A stretch of 64,000 bases of DNA. Source: Myxococcales bacterium (GTDB taxonomy: Bacteria; Myxococcota_A; Polyangia; Polyangiales; Polyangiaceae). The stretch is taken from the NCBI GenBank assembly GCA_016706225.1, contig JADJKB010000022.1, positions 682,001 through 746,000 of the forward strand, written 5' to 3'. Positions within the stretch are counted from its first letter, which is position 1, and every line of letters starts with the position of its first letter. The translations under genes and the position numbers were made by a program. Positions 41,432 through 51,191 of this stretch are shown piece after piece. Under the pieces are notes generated by a model. It saw only the letters and a list, made by a program, of their open reading frames with translations. It did no database searches and was not told the DNA's origin.

Positions 41432-42553
41432 TCAGGCTGTGAGCACGGCGATCGCGGCGCGAAGCAGGGGTTCGACCCGAGGCTCGATCCCGCGCAGTCG
41501 CACGTGCTCGACAGCGTGCCGTGCCTGGGCCCGCTTGAACCCCGAGAGCACCAGCGCCGAGCGCACCTTCTCGAACACTTCGGGCTCGGGCGCGACGGCA
41601 GGTGCTGGCGCTGGCGCGAGTGCCGGCTTCGCGGGCGTGCTGTTCTCCTTGCGGCGAGCGCGGGCCCCCGCGATCTCGTTCTGGATGTGCTCTTCGCCGA
41701 ACACCTGCCGCGCTCGGTACGAGTTGTGAGCCGAGCAGAGCAGGCAGCAGTTGTCCACGGTGGTCGGTCCGCCCTTCGCGAAGGGAACGATGTGCTCGAT
41801 GGTCAGGAAACGGGTCTCTGAGCATCTGCGACCGGCAGCATCGGTGAAGGTGCACTGGTCAGCGTCCCGCTCCCGGACGGCGCGCTGGACGTCGACGGGC
41901 ACGTGCCGCGAGCCCGGCTTCGTCTCGCGGCGCTTGCGCGGCTTGCCCGCGCCCGAGCGACGTTGGATCGCGGCCGCGATCAGCAGGTCGAGGCCGAGCT
42001 CGAGGAGCGTCGCCAGGTCGCCGCTGGGGATCTCGTGGCTGAGCAGGTTGCGGGCTTGCTCGAGCTTGTCGCGGAGCTCGACGCGGGCGGTGAGCTCCAG
42101 CCGAACAGTCGTCGGCGAGAGGGGCTCGAGACGAGCACGATGCATCGAGGGCCGAGGCGGTGGCACAGAGTTACCTGCCCCGGACACTGTTGATAACTCC
42201 GGCTGCGCGGGCTCGGGCGCCATCGTGGTCAAGGTGGTCGGCACGTCCGGCTGCGGAGACCAGCGGGCGATGAGCTCTTCGAGCTGACGCTTCGACTTCC
42301 CTCGAGCCTCGGCGAGGAGCTGCTCGACGTTGTCCTCCGTGAGGTGCCTGGAGAGAAGGAACAGCCCGGTCAGGTGCACGTTGCCGGACGCGAGCTCGTC
42401 GAGGCTGCCACCAGGCGCGACGCTCACGACGTGGAACGCTTCGAACGTCACCGCGATGCGCGAGGCGCGCACAGCGCTCATCCTCGTGGCAGCGCGCGAG
42501 GGTTTTCTCGTGACTCGTCGTAAGCGCGCGCTGCGCGCCCGGAAACCGATCAA
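41432..42553 (-). CDS. HNH endonuclease-domain protein, N-terminus probably incomplete
   Basis: 373 residues if read from 42553. The C-terminal HNH domain is clear: RDADQCTFTDAAGRRCSETR, FLTIEHIVPFAKGGPTTVDN and CCLLCSAHNSYRARQVFGEE, with the usual Cys pairs and the EH/N/H metal-binding residues. The middle part has the family-typical ASGNVHLTGLFLLSRHLTED and KSKRQLEELIARWSP, which normally follow a DUF222-like N-terminal domain. That domain is absent: residues 1-45 are Arg/Ser-rich. Recognisable bits may persist in other frames upstream of 42560. So the gene is either truncated or uses a later start. Nuclease activity is possible but unproven. Confidence 0.72.
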   Translation of the reverse strand: MIGFRARSARLRRVTRKPSRAATRMSAVRASRIAVTFEAFHVVSVAPGGSLDELASGNVHLTGLFLLSRHLTEDNVEQLLAEARGKSKRQLEELIARWSPQPDVPTTLTTMAPEPAQPELSTVSGAGNSVPPPRPSMHRARLEPLSPTTVRLELTARVELRDKLEQARNLLSHEIPSGDLATLLELGLDLLIAAAIQRRSGAGKPRKRRETKPGSRHVPVDVQRAVRERDADQCTFTDAAGRRCSETRFLTIEHIVPFAKGGPTTVDNCCLLCSAHNSYRARQVFGEEHIQNEIAGARARRKENSTPAKPALAPAPAPAVAPEPEVFEKVRSALVLSGFKRAQARHAVEHVRLRGIEPRVEPLLRAAIAVLTA

Positions 42554-42559
42554 GAAGAA

Positions 42560-43200
42560 TCATGCTCGTGTCGCGCTCGACATGCTCTTTTCAAGCACGC
42601 GCTTCGACAGAGCGCAGAGCTCGGAACCACGCCGCTCGCACACCTCGAACAAAGAGGGGTGCACGGATTGCCCTCGGTGGTCTCGGCAGCGGCAGCGGCA
42701 TGGGCTCGCCCGCTCGCGCAGCAAAGCAACGCGACCGAGCCCGAGCGGGGCACACGGTGCGCGTTGGGACCGCTGCTCCCAGGCAACGAGACGCGACCTC
42801 CACGCGGGCATCAACTCGCCCTGCGCCGCGGGAGACCGGCTTCTCTCTCTCTTCCTTGCGCTCCTCTCTGCGCCGCTGCCTTCGCCGACCGCTCGGTCCT
42901 CGGCGCTGACCTTCCAGCGCTCACAGACGCCTTCCCCCCCGCGGCGACCCGCAGGCCGCGACAGCGGCCGAGGACCGACGCTTGGGGGGGAACGACCGCC
43001 ACGAGGCCGCGACAGCGGCCGAGGGCCGGGCGAGGCGGGGGCACCTCGGTCGTGCCCAGCTCTCGAATTTGCGCTCTCCCCGCTCGCCCTCGCCAACCAC
43101 GGCTCAACAGATCGAAGACGGGTCGCTTCTTTGCTGCTGGCCGGCCCGACTACCAATCAGGGCCACCAGTGCGCGCTCAGCGGTTTCGCACTGCGCTGCG
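42560..43200. other. Gene-poor GC-rich gap
   Basis: No credible gene in either direction. All long frames are Arg/Ser/Pro-rich and lack domain-like hydrophobic patterning. The 42.56-42.66 kb part may hold decayed 5' sequence of the HNH gene (minus-strand residues HPSLFEVCERRGSELC). The 42.95-43.03 kb part has two palindromic direct repeats, listed separately. Confidence 0.6.
42953..43024. repeat. Pair of palindromic direct repeats
   Basis: The 21-base unit 42953-42973 recurs identically at 43004-43024, 51 bases apart. Each unit contains the hairpin GGCCGC-GACA-GCGGCC (42954-42969 and 43005-43020). They lie downstream of the RND gene stop, outside coding sequence. Confidence 0.8.
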
Positions 43201-43202
43201 AC

Positions 43203-46200
43203 TCACTCCGCGGGGTTCGGTACGGCGCCGGTCTGGGCGGGGTTTCGCCGGAAGATACGCTGGAGCTTCACCGAGAGATCGTCGAACAGCGAGTAGGCAA
43301 CCGGGGTGGCCAGCAAGGTCAAGAGCAGCGCCAGCGTCTGCCCGCCGATGATCACGAAACCCGTAGCGCGGTTCGTGCCCGCACCGGCACCACTCGAGAC
43401 CACGAGCGGTAACATGCCCGCGACGAAGGCCGCGGTGGTCATCAAGATCGGCCGCAGGCGGTCCCGATTAGCCTCCAGAATCGCCTGCACTTTTGGCATT
43501 CCGCTGGCTCTGAGCTTGATGGTGTGATCGATCTGCAAGATGGAGTTCTTCTTCACGATCCCGAACAACACCAAGATCCCCAGCATGCTGAAGATGTTCA
43601 GCGACTGACCAAAGATGATCACACTGATCAACGCGAACGGCACGGTCAGCGGCAACGACAGCAAGATGGTGATGGGGTGCAGCCAGGACTCGAACTGAGC
43701 CGCGAGCACCAGGTACATGAAGATGAACGAGAGCAAGAACGCGAGGGCGAAGTTCTTGAACGCACGGCCCAGCTCCTTCGACCGACCACTCGGGCCGCCG
43801 CTGTAGCTCGGGTCCATCTTCAGCTCCTCCACGCCGCTCGCCAGCTCGTCGAGCACCGCGCCCTCGGAGAAGCCGGGCGCCAGGTTGGCCATGACCGTCA
43901 CCGTCTTCTTACGGTTGAAGCGGTCGATGCGACTGGGCCCCGTGCCCTCGTCGAACACCACGACGTTGTCGAGGGTCACGGTTCCGAGCTTGGCGCTCGG
44001 CACACTGATGCGCTTCAGCCTGGAGACGTCGTTACGGGCCTCGCCGAGGGAGCGGACGTGGACCTCGTATTGTTCACCCTTGTCGTTGAACGTGCTGACC
44101 TCGTAACCACCGACCAGGAGCCGCAGAGCCCCGGCAACATCGGCCACCCCGACCCCGAGATCGGCCGCCTTCTTCCGATCAATGTGCACCCGGAGCTCGG
44201 GCTTTCCGGTGATCATCGACGTATCGGGATCGACGACACCAGGCTGCTTCTTGAGCCGAGCGGCCAAGGCCGTCGAATAGGCCTGAAGCTTCGAGAGCTC
44301 CGGGCCCTGCAGCTGGTAGACGACCGGGTAGTTCGGCATGCCTCCGGAGAACGTCGGCACCTGCCCCACGGCGATGCGGTACTTGTCGGTTCCGGGCTGG
44401 GCTGCCAGCGCCTGGCGCGCTTTTGCGATCAGCTCCTGCTGATTCAGCTTCCGCTCCTTGGGCGGAACGAGCTTGGCGTACACACTCGCCAGGTTCGGCG
44501 TCTTCTGAGCGTCGTCCCCGATGGTCGTGACGGCGTATTTGACGCCGGGAAGCTTCTCGATCTCGACGGCAAGGCGCGTGGCGATGATCCGGGTCGCGTC
44601 CAGGCTCGTGCCTTCGGGCACACGAATGCTGGCCAGGAACTGCGACTCGTCCTCGTCGGGCAGGAAGTTCTTGTTCGCTGCTTTGCCGAGCACTGGAATC
44701 GAGAACAGCGCCGCGACGCAAGCCAATACGATCACCCAGCGGCGGTTCAGCGAGAAGCGCAGCATGCGCATGTAGCCGGCCTCGATTGCCGCGTAAAACC
44801 GTGACGACTTCGAGCCCGAGCCCGCGTGCCCCGCTTCGGACTTTGGCGGAGCCTTGAGCCAGCGCGCGCTCAGCATCGGGGTGAGCACGAAGCTCACCAG
44901 AAGCGAGATCAAAATGGAGAACGCCATGGTCAGGCCGAACGAGTTCATGAAGCGGCCGACGATACCGGCCATGAACGCGACCGGCAGGAATACCGCCACG
45001 AGCGAGATCGTCGTTGCCAGGACGGCGAGGCCAATCTCCTTGGTGGCGTTGATGGCAGCGTCGTAGGGATCCGCCCCCTTCTCCTCGATGTGTCGGTAGA
45101 TGTTCTCGAGCACGACGATGGCGTCGTCGATCACGATACCTACCGCGAGGGTGAGGCCGAGCATGGTGATGACGTTCAGCGTGAAGCCGGCGTACCGCAT
45201 CAGCGCGAAGGTGCTGATGATGCTGATGGGGATCGCGATCGACGCGATGATGGTCGAGCGCCAATTGCGCAGGAACAGGAACACGACCACGGACGCGAGC
45301 AGCGCGCCCAGCACCAAGTGCTCCTTGACGGTCGCAATGGCGTTGCCGATGAACTCGCTCTGATCGCGAGCGTTCTCGATGCTGGTGCCCTTGGGCAAAC
45401 GCGGCCCGAGCTCTTTGATCTTTTCCTTTACCCGGTCAGTGACCGCGACGGTGTTGGTGCCGCTCTGTTTGCGCACGTTGAGCAGCACCGTCGCGCGCCC
45501 GCCGCGAAAGCCGGCGCTCTCGGCCTCGGCCATGCCGTCCTCGACCTGCGCCACGTCACCCAGGCGGATTGGCTGGCCCGCGCGGTTGGCCACCACGATG
45601 TCGGCCATCTGCTCGACGCTCTGCACACGACCCAAGGTGCGCAGCGTCAGCTGCGTCTCGCCTTTTTCGACACGGCCGCTGGGTAGTTCGATGTTCTGAG
45701 TGCGCAGCGACCGCTCCAGCTCCGCGCCGGACATATCGTACTTCTCGAGCTTGGCCGGATCGACCCACACGTTCACCTGACGCGCCCGTCCGCCGACGAT
45801 GGTCACCTGCCCCACGCCGTTCAGTGACTCGAGCTCTCTCCGCACGACCTTGTCAGCGAGCTCGGTGATGTCGCGCGGGCTACCGATGCCGGACAGCGCA
45901 AGGGTAAGGATCGGCGTCGCGTCCGGATCCATCTTGGCGACCACCGGGGGATCGATGCCGGTGGGGAGCTCCGCCATGATGCCGCTGACCTTTTCGCGTA
46001 CCTCCGCGGCAGCAACGTTGATGTCCTTCTCGAGCACGAAGGTCACGATGACCTGGCTCACTCCTTCGACGGATACACTGCGCAGCTCGTCGATGCCGCT
46101 GATGGTATTGACCGCCGACTCGATCTTGTCGGTGACCTCCGTCTCGACCTGCTCGGGCGATGCACCCGGGACGACGGTCACGGCCACCACGACGGGGAAC

Positions 46201-46325
46201 TCGACCTTGGGAAAGCGATCGACGCCCAGCTCGAAATAGCTGAAAATTCCGACGACCGAGAGCACCAGCACGATCACCGTCGCAAACACGGGACGGCGCA
46301 CACAGATCGCCGCGAGCCACTGCAT
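43203..46325 (-). CDS. RND efflux permease (HAE1/AcrB type)
   Basis: 1040 residues, the normal length for the family. N-terminal VRRPVFATVIVLVLSVVGIF leads into the two periplasmic loops. TM4 carries the proton-relay acids in GIVIDDAIVVLENIYRHI. The later counterpart Lys is in FGIVKKNSILQIDHTI. TM10-12 region: LRPILMTTAAFVAGMLPLVV. It is an inner-membrane drug/proton antiporter that works as a trimer with the adaptor encoded just upstream (15 bases) and an outer-membrane channel, which is not encoded nearby. Substrate unknown. Confidence 0.95.
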   Translation of the reverse strand: MQWLAAICVRRPVFATVIVLVLSVVGIFSYFELGVDRFPKVEFPVVVAVTVVPGASPEQVETEVTDKIESAVNTISGIDELRSVSVEGVSQVIVTFVLEKDINVAAAEVREKVSGIMAELPTGIDPPVVAKMDPDATPILTLALSGIGSPRDITELADKVVRRELESLNGVGQVTIVGGRARQVNVWVDPAKLEKYDMSGAELERSLRTQNIELPSGRVEKGETQLTLRTLGRVQSVEQMADIVVANRAGQPIRLGDVAQVEDGMAEAESAGFRGGRATVLLNVRKQSGTNTVAVTDRVKEKIKELGPRLPKGTSIENARDQSEFIGNAIATVKEHLVLGALLASVVVFLFLRNWRSTIIASIAIPISIISTFALMRYAGFTLNVITMLGLTLAVGIVIDDAIVVLENIYRHIEEKGADPYDAAINATKEIGLAVLATTISLVAVFLPVAFMAGIVGRFMNSFGLTMAFSILISLLVSFVLTPMLSARWLKAPPKSEAGHAGSGSKSSRFYAAIEAGYMRMLRFSLNRRWVIVLACVAALFSIPVLGKAANKNFLPDEDESQFLASIRVPEGTSLDATRIIATRLAVEIEKLPGVKYAVTTIGDDAQKTPNLASVYAKLVPPKERKLNQQELIAKARQALAAQPGTDKYRIAVGQVPTFSGGMPNYPVVYQLQGPELSKLQAYSTALAARLKKQPGVVDPDTSMITGKPELRVHIDRKKAADLGVGVADVAGALRLLVGGYEVSTFNDKGEQYEVHVRSLGEARNDVSRLKRISVPSAKLGTVTLDNVVVFDEGTGPSRIDRFNRKKTVTVMANLAPGFSEGAVLDELASGVEELKMDPSYSGGPSGRSKELGRAFKNFALAFLLSFIFMYLVLAAQFESWLHPITILLSLPLTVPFALISVIIFGQSLNIFSMLGILVLFGIVKKNSILQIDHTIKLRASGMPKVQAILEANRDRLRPILMTTAAFVAGMLPLVVSSGAGAGTNRATGFVIIGGQTLALLLTLLATPVAYSLFDDLSVKLQRIFRRNPAQTGAVPNPAE

Positions 46326-46340
46326 GAATGAGTCCGCGCC

Positions 46341-47546
46341 TCAGCGAGGCGCGACCTCCCGCGAGTCCGCGAGCTCGTCGACCTGGTCGACCGCGACCTC
46401 GTCGCCGGGCTGAACCGCGCCGCGGATCTCCACCAGATCCCCGACGTGGCGCCCGGGGGCCACCAGCTTCTCGAGCACACGGCTGCCGCTGCGCACGAAG
46501 ACCCGCGCGTTCGAACCAGTGGAGCCCACCGCCGCTTCGGGCACGAGCAGCACCCTGGCCGGCTCACCCTTGAGAGCCACCTGCGCTCGCACGAAGAACC
46601 CGGGTTTCAGCGTCCCGTCGTCGTTGGGCACCTCGGCTTCGATGGGCAGTGTCCGCGAGTACGAGTTGATGCTCGTGCCGATGCGTTTCACCGTCGCGTT
46701 GAAGTCCCGCCCCGGGTAGGCCGATACGCGCAACGTGACTGCCGCTTCCGCAACGAGACCCGCGACCTCGGACTCGGGCACGTCGATCTTGAGCCGCAGC
46801 GGGTTGTCCTTCACGACCACCATGACCACCTTGCCGACCATCGCGAACTCGCCGGCGGTCACGCGCCGCTCCTGCACCGCGCCGTCGAACGGTGCGAGCA
46901 CCTTGGTGTCTTTCAGGTTCTTACCGCTCAGACCGGCCTGCGCCTCCGCGGTCCTCAGCGCGGCGAACCCCTGTTGTGCGCCGTTGCGCGCCGCTTCGTA
47001 GGCCGCCTGCGCGCGCTCCGAGTTGGTCTTCGCTTGGTCGGCAACGGACTGGGCGACCGCGCCTTCCTTCACCAGCTGGTCCGCACGTTTCGCCTCGAGC
47101 ACTGCCAGATCTCGGGCCTCCTTGGCAGCCCGCACATCGGGGACCGTTTCGGCATCGAAGCCTCCGCCGGACTTCAGTCCCAAGCGGGCGCGCTGCTGGT
47201 CCGCCGACGACTTCGCAGCCGAGAGCCGCAGCGCCGCCTCGCTCGCGTCCAGCACCACCAGCACGTCGCCCTTCTTCACACGCGAGCCGACATCGAACTT
47301 CACGGCCTTCACCGCGCCGCCAAACTGCGCCGCGACCTCGCTCTTTTCGTCGGGATCGAGCGTGCCGCTGATCTCGAGTGACGGCGGCAGCATGCGGCTC
47401 TCCGCCTTGGCGAAGCGCACTGAAATTGCCTGTTCGACCGCGGCGCTGCCGGCGGGCTCTGCCTCCGTTCGCGTCGATGCGTTCTTCTTGCAAGCCGCGG
47501 TGGCGAAGATCGCCGCGGTGGCGGCCAATATGATGGGAATGCGCAT
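46341..47546 (-). CDS. RND efflux periplasmic adaptor (membrane fusion protein)
   Basis: 401 residues from ATG 47546, chosen because it begins the signal peptide (IPIILAATAAIFATAAC, lipobox Cys); ATG 47564 is also in frame. Typical order: lipoyl half (SGTLDPDEKSEVAAQFGGAV, GSRVKKGDVLVVLDASEA), an alpha-hairpin at about 100-190, the second lipoyl half (LKDTKVLAPFDGAVQERRVT), then the beta-barrel and membrane-proximal parts. It bridges the permease to an outer-membrane channel. Operon order is regulator, adaptor, permease with 14- and 15-base gaps. Confidence 0.93.
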   Translation of the reverse strand: MRIPIILAATAAIFATAACKKNASTRTEAEPAGSAAVEQAISVRFAKAESRMLPPSLEISGTLDPDEKSEVAAQFGGAVKAVKFDVGSRVKKGDVLVVLDASEAALRLSAAKSSADQQRARLGLKSGGGFDAETVPDVRAAKEARDLAVLEAKRADQLVKEGAVAQSVADQAKTNSERAQAAYEAARNGAQQGFAALRTAEAQAGLSGKNLKDTKVLAPFDGAVQERRVTAGEFAMVGKVVMVVVKDNPLRLKIDVPESEVAGLVAEAAVTLRVSAYPGRDFNATVKRIGTSINSYSRTLPIEAEVPNDDGTLKPGFFVRAQVALKGEPARVLLVPEAAVGSTGSNARVFVRSGSRVLEKLVAPGRHVGDLVEIRGAVQPGDEVAVDQVDELADSREVAPR

Positions 47547-47560
47547 GCGGGTCCTCTGCC

Positions 47561-48199
47561 TCATGATCTTCCCCCCGCCACACTGAAGGTGCCGCTCCCG
47601 TTCATCGGGTCGACGCCGCGAAACAACAGCTCGGTTACACCCCGGAGGAACGTCTCCTCCGGCATGGGCAACGAGTCCTGCGCCTGAAATAACAGATCGA
47701 ACACGACGAAGTTGTGCACGGCGCCGACGAACGCGCGCGCGACGATCTCGGGATCGTGGCGCGCAAGTCGGCCGGCGCGCATCTCACCCTCGAAGTATCC
47801 GGACAACGCCTTGAGCATCCGGATCGGGGCTTGGTTCTGCAGACAGGCGGGTGTCAGGCCGCCCTCCGGCTCGGGGTTCGACCACGCCATCAGGTGCAAC
47901 GGCACCACGCGGCGGAGATGAGCGGCCAGCGCAGCTCCGATCTCGACCAGATGCTCACGGATGTCCCCGACGCCGACTCTTGCGCCGAGCTCGCCAGCGA
48001 AGGGTGGCAGCTCGTCGAGAGACCCCATGGCTGCCTGAAACAGCTCCGCCTTGCTGCGGAAGCGCTTGAAGATGGAGCCTTCGGAGATCCCGGCGCGGGC
48101 TGCCACTTCAGCAGTCGTCGCTCGAAAGCCGCGGCTCAAGAACACCTCGCGCGCGGCGTCCAGAATCGCCGAGTCTTGTATGACTGCCGGCCTCGCCAT
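47561..48199 (-). CDS. TetR-family regulator of the RND efflux operon
   Basis: 212 residues from ATG 48199 (MARPAVIQDSAILDAAREVF). An upstream ATG at 48217 would place a perfect palindrome inside codons 2-5, so the later start is preferred. The N-terminal helix-turn-helix is AEVAARAGISEGSIFKRFRS, followed by an all-helical ligand-binding domain (QAPIRMLKALSGYFEGEMRA, VARAFVGAVHNFVVFDLLFQ). It is first in the efflux operon. It probably represses its own operon, and perhaps the divergent MFS gene, until an inducer binds. Confidence 0.92.
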   Translation of the reverse strand: MARPAVIQDSAILDAAREVFLSRGFRATTAEVAARAGISEGSIFKRFRSKAELFQAAMGSLDELPPFAGELGARVGVGDIREHLVEIGAALAAHLRRVVPLHLMAWSNPEPEGGLTPACLQNQAPIRMLKALSGYFEGEMRAGRLARHDPEIVARAFVGAVHNFVVFDLLFQAQDSLPMPEETFLRGVTELLFRGVDPMNGSGTFSVAGGRS

Positions 48200-48201
48200 T
48201 T

Positions 48202-48213
48202 GTGAGTACTCAC
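48202..48213. promoter_or_regulatory. Probable TetR-family operator
   Basis: GTGAGTACTCAC is a perfect 12-base palindrome two bases upstream of the preferred tetR start (48199), in the 137-base divergent region before the MFS gene. Position and symmetry fit an autoregulatory operator. Confidence 0.6.
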
Positions 48214-48336
48214 TCATTTAGTCGAGCCGCATGCCCCGTCAATGGGGCGGGAGCGATTTATCTGCCGGCTCCACTGGAGAGCACTAACCCGGGAAATCCG
48301 CCCAATCCCTCCGTCTGGGCTACCTTGCACGGTGCG

Positions 48337-49572
48337 ATGGAGGGCGGAAAGAGCTCCGAGGCGAAGGCCCCCGTGGCCCTCACCGTGGCGGTGGCGGCGC
48401 TGGGCTACTTCGTCGACATCTACGACCTGATCTTGTTCAGCATCGTCCGGGTCAAGAGCCTGGCGGCCATCGGAGTCCCGAAGGAGGCCTTGCTCGACAA
48501 GGGAGTGTTGCTGCTCGACATGCAGATGGGCGGCATGCTCATCGGGGGCATCCTCTGGGGAGTGCTCGGCGACAAGCGCGGCCGACTCTCGGTGCTGTTC
48601 GGTTCCATCGTCATGTACTCGGTGGCGAACATCGCCAACGGCTTCGTGCAGACCGTGCCCCAGTATGCGGTGCTGCGCTTGTTGGCCAACATCGGCCTCG
48701 CCGGAGAGCTAGACGCGAGAATCACCCTCGTCAGCGAGATCATGCACAAGGAGTCGCGCGGCTACGGCACGACCATCGTGGCAACGATCGGGATCTTGGG
48801 CGCCATCGTGGCGGCGCTGGTCGGCGATTTCTTCAACTGGCGCACGGCGTACTTCGTGGGCGGTGGCATGGGCCTGATACTGCTCTTCTTGCGCGTCGGC
48901 CTCTACGAGTCGGGCATGTTCGCGGGAGTGAAAGCGGCGGGCGCAAAGCTGGGCAGCTTCAGCATGCTGTTCTCGTCGATGGCGCGCGCGAAGAAGTACC
49001 TGGCGATCATCCTGGTCGGCGTTCCCATCTGGTACGTCGTCGCAATTCTGATCACGTTCGCGCCGGAGACCGGCAAGGCCCTGGGCATGAGTGAAGCTCC
49101 GGCCGCCGGTCGCGCCGTGATGATGACCTACATCGGCTTGGCCGCCGGCGACCTCGCGAGCGGCGCGCTGTCTCAGGTGTTGAGGAGCAGAAAGCGCGTC
49201 CTGGCACTATTTCTGGGGCTCACGTTCCTGACGGTGGGCGCGTATTTCACCGTCGCCAGGCGCTCCCTGGATGCGTTCTACGCCGTGTGTTTGGCGCTGG
49301 GTTTTGCCACCGGTTACTGGGCCGTGTTCGTCACCATGGCGTCCGAGCTGTTCGGCACCAACATCCGCGCAACGGTGACCACCACCGCGCCCAACTTCGT
49401 GCGCGGAGCGGTGGTGCCGGTGACATTTGCGTTCAAGCACCTGAAGGGCACGCTCGGCGTCGTCGGCAGCGCGCTCAGCGTCGGGGTGGTCACGCTGCTC
49501 TTCGCAGTCGTCGCGCTCTTCTTTCTGGAAGAGACCCACGGCAAGAACCTCGACTACGTGGAGGATTCGTGA
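48337..49572 (+). CDS. MFS transporter
   Basis: 411 residues from ATG 48337; an open frame from 48202 precedes it without protein-like sequence. About 12 TM helices. The motif A loop is GVLGDKRGRLSVLFG between TM2 and TM3, and the sugar-porter-like TM5 region includes ARITLVSEIMHKESRGYGTT. The second half has KRVLALFLGLTFLTVGAYFT and ASELFGTNIRATVTTTAPNF. It resembles the sialate/metabolite-proton symporter branch; substrate unknown. Divergent from the tetR-efflux operon, and overlapping the next gene by GTGA. Confidence 0.9.
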   Translation: MEGGKSSEAKAPVALTVAVAALGYFVDIYDLILFSIVRVKSLAAIGVPKEALLDKGVLLLDMQMGGMLIGGILWGVLGDKRGRLSVLFGSIVMYSVANIANGFVQTVPQYAVLRLLANIGLAGELDARITLVSEIMHKESRGYGTTIVATIGILGAIVAALVGDFFNWRTAYFVGGGMGLILLFLRVGLYESGMFAGVKAAGAKLGSFSMLFSSMARAKKYLAIILVGVPIWYVVAILITFAPETGKALGMSEAPAAGRAVMMTYIGLAAGDLASGALSQVLRSRKRVLALFLGLTFLTVGAYFTVARRSLDAFYAVCLALGFATGYWAVFVTMASELFGTNIRATVTTTAPNFVRGAVVPVTFAFKHLKGTLGVVGSALSVGVVTLLFAVVALFFLEETHGKNLDYVEDS

Positions 49573-51187
49573 GACAGCACTGCGGCGCCTGCAAGCGGCC
49601 TTACGCATTGGCGTTCGACCGCTGCCCCGCCTGCGGTGCGCCAGCGGGAACTCGCGATCCAACTCGTGCGCGCCCGGCGCCGGAGGAACGGCGTGAGCCA
49701 AGGGGAACCGGGGAAGTCGCGGAGCTGGTGGGGTTCTTCGATGCCGAGCACGAGCACAGCGCCGAAGCGGCTCCGGCACGAACCAGCGAAGCCGCGGGGC
49801 TGGCGGGGCTCTTCGACGTCGACGGCGTGGACGCTCACCAGGCTCCTGTAGTGCCTGCACCGGAACCATCACCGGAGCTCGGTGAGCTCACCCCAGCCAA
49901 GACTCCGCGCCCGGAGCTGGACGTCCCCGATCTCGATCTCGGTGCGCTGCCGGCTCACCACCCCATCAAGGCGTTCGATCTGGAGCTCGACTCCAGACGA
50001 GAGCCGCACACGGCTCCGCACGCGGATGCGAGTCACGCCGCCCCGCACTCGGGGCACGACTCACGAAGCGCAGGCGACCTCTCCGAATCCGACGAGCCCC
50101 CGCCCGACTCGACACCCGTCGCACAACTTGGCTGGGAAGCCTGGGAAGAGGCCGCCGCCGCCCGCCGCGGCGAGACCCCAGAGGCGCCCGCCCAGGCGGC
50201 TCGCGTGATCGCGTCGCTCGCACCGCCGCCGGTGCCACCGCTGCGCAACTGGCAGCAACGGTCACCCCTGGCGTCGGGGCTGACGGGCCCAGTACTGACC
50301 CGCATCGTCACGGCTCTCGGGGTCACGGCCGCCGCCGCGGCATTGCTCCTCTACTTGGGGCTACGGCTCGTGTTTGGTTACAGCAAGGTCGAGGTCAGCG
50401 GACTCGCAGAGCTCAACGACGGGCGCCGGATCGAGCTCGTGGACGGGTGGCAGAGTGGGCGAGCGCCAACGTCGTCGATCCCGAGAGTCCAATCGAGCTC
50501 GCGAGCGCGGCCGAGCTTCGCGATCGCTCGAAGGAGCTCTCCGGGCGCTTGGTCAGTGTGAACGCCGAACCCCTCGGCGCGTACATGTACAAACAGTATC
50601 GCGTCGGGCGCGACGGACAGCGCGAAGAGTTGCCTGGCGTGACTCGGGTCTACTTGCCGTTGACGCTGGACAACACGGTCTGGGCCATCTCACCCAACGT
50701 CAAGGCATCGACCTTCGACGATCCCGAGGTCAAGCAGTGGGTCGAGCGAAGCCGTCATAGCGGCGTCCTCCAGCTTTTGGCAGACAACGTGGATCTGGAC
50801 GACATTCGAAACCCGGAGAGCTCTTCGCGTGCACCCAAGCTGAGGAGTCACGTGCCTGACAACGCCGTCGCCATCGTGTCGATCAAGAGCGGCGGTGCGC
50901 AGCAGAAGTACACCGTCGCACGCCTCGCCGGCACACAAGGGCGGTTTTTCGCGATTGCCACGGGTAGACAACCGGGGGCAGACGAGACGCTCTTTGGTGA
51001 GATCTACCAATGCCCAAGCAAGACCTGCCAGAGCTTCACGGCCAGCCTGCCGACGGAGCCAGCGGGTGTGCTCGTGCTCGGCCAGAGCCGCGCCACACCC
51101 TGGGCGGGCGGCTTGTTGTTTTTTGGGCTTCTGGGCCTGTTCGCAGCCGTGGGCGGCGAGCTCTTCAGGCGCCGGTTCGAGGCCTGA
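49569..51187 (+). pseudogene. Zinc-ribbon membrane protein gene with a single-base frameshift
   Basis: From GTG 49569 (overlapping the MFS stop) the protein begins with a zinc ribbon (HCGACKRPYALAFDRCPACG). An acidic, Pro-rich linker follows, then a TM at about 240-265 (IVTALGVTAAAAALLLYLGL). At the GG pair 50449-50450 the frame is lost. With one added base it goes DGW-AEWASANVVDPESPIEL, then a domain (RLVSVNAEPLGAYMYKQYRV, TRVYLPLTLDNTVWAISP) and a last TM (GGLLFFGLLGLFAAVGGELF). The repaired length is 539 residues, in frame. Decay or base-calling error cannot be told apart here. Function unknown. Confidence 0.75.
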
Positions 51188-51191
51188 ACGC

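Noticed and set aside
42560..43156. 198-codon minus-strand frame in the gene desert
   Set aside because: Composition is Arg/Ser/Pro-rich with no hydrophobic core and no homology I recognise; only its end may be decayed HNH sequence.
43524..44804. 426-codon open frame antisense to the RND permease
   Set aside because: Low-quality Arg/His/Asp composition and complete overlap with a certain gene.
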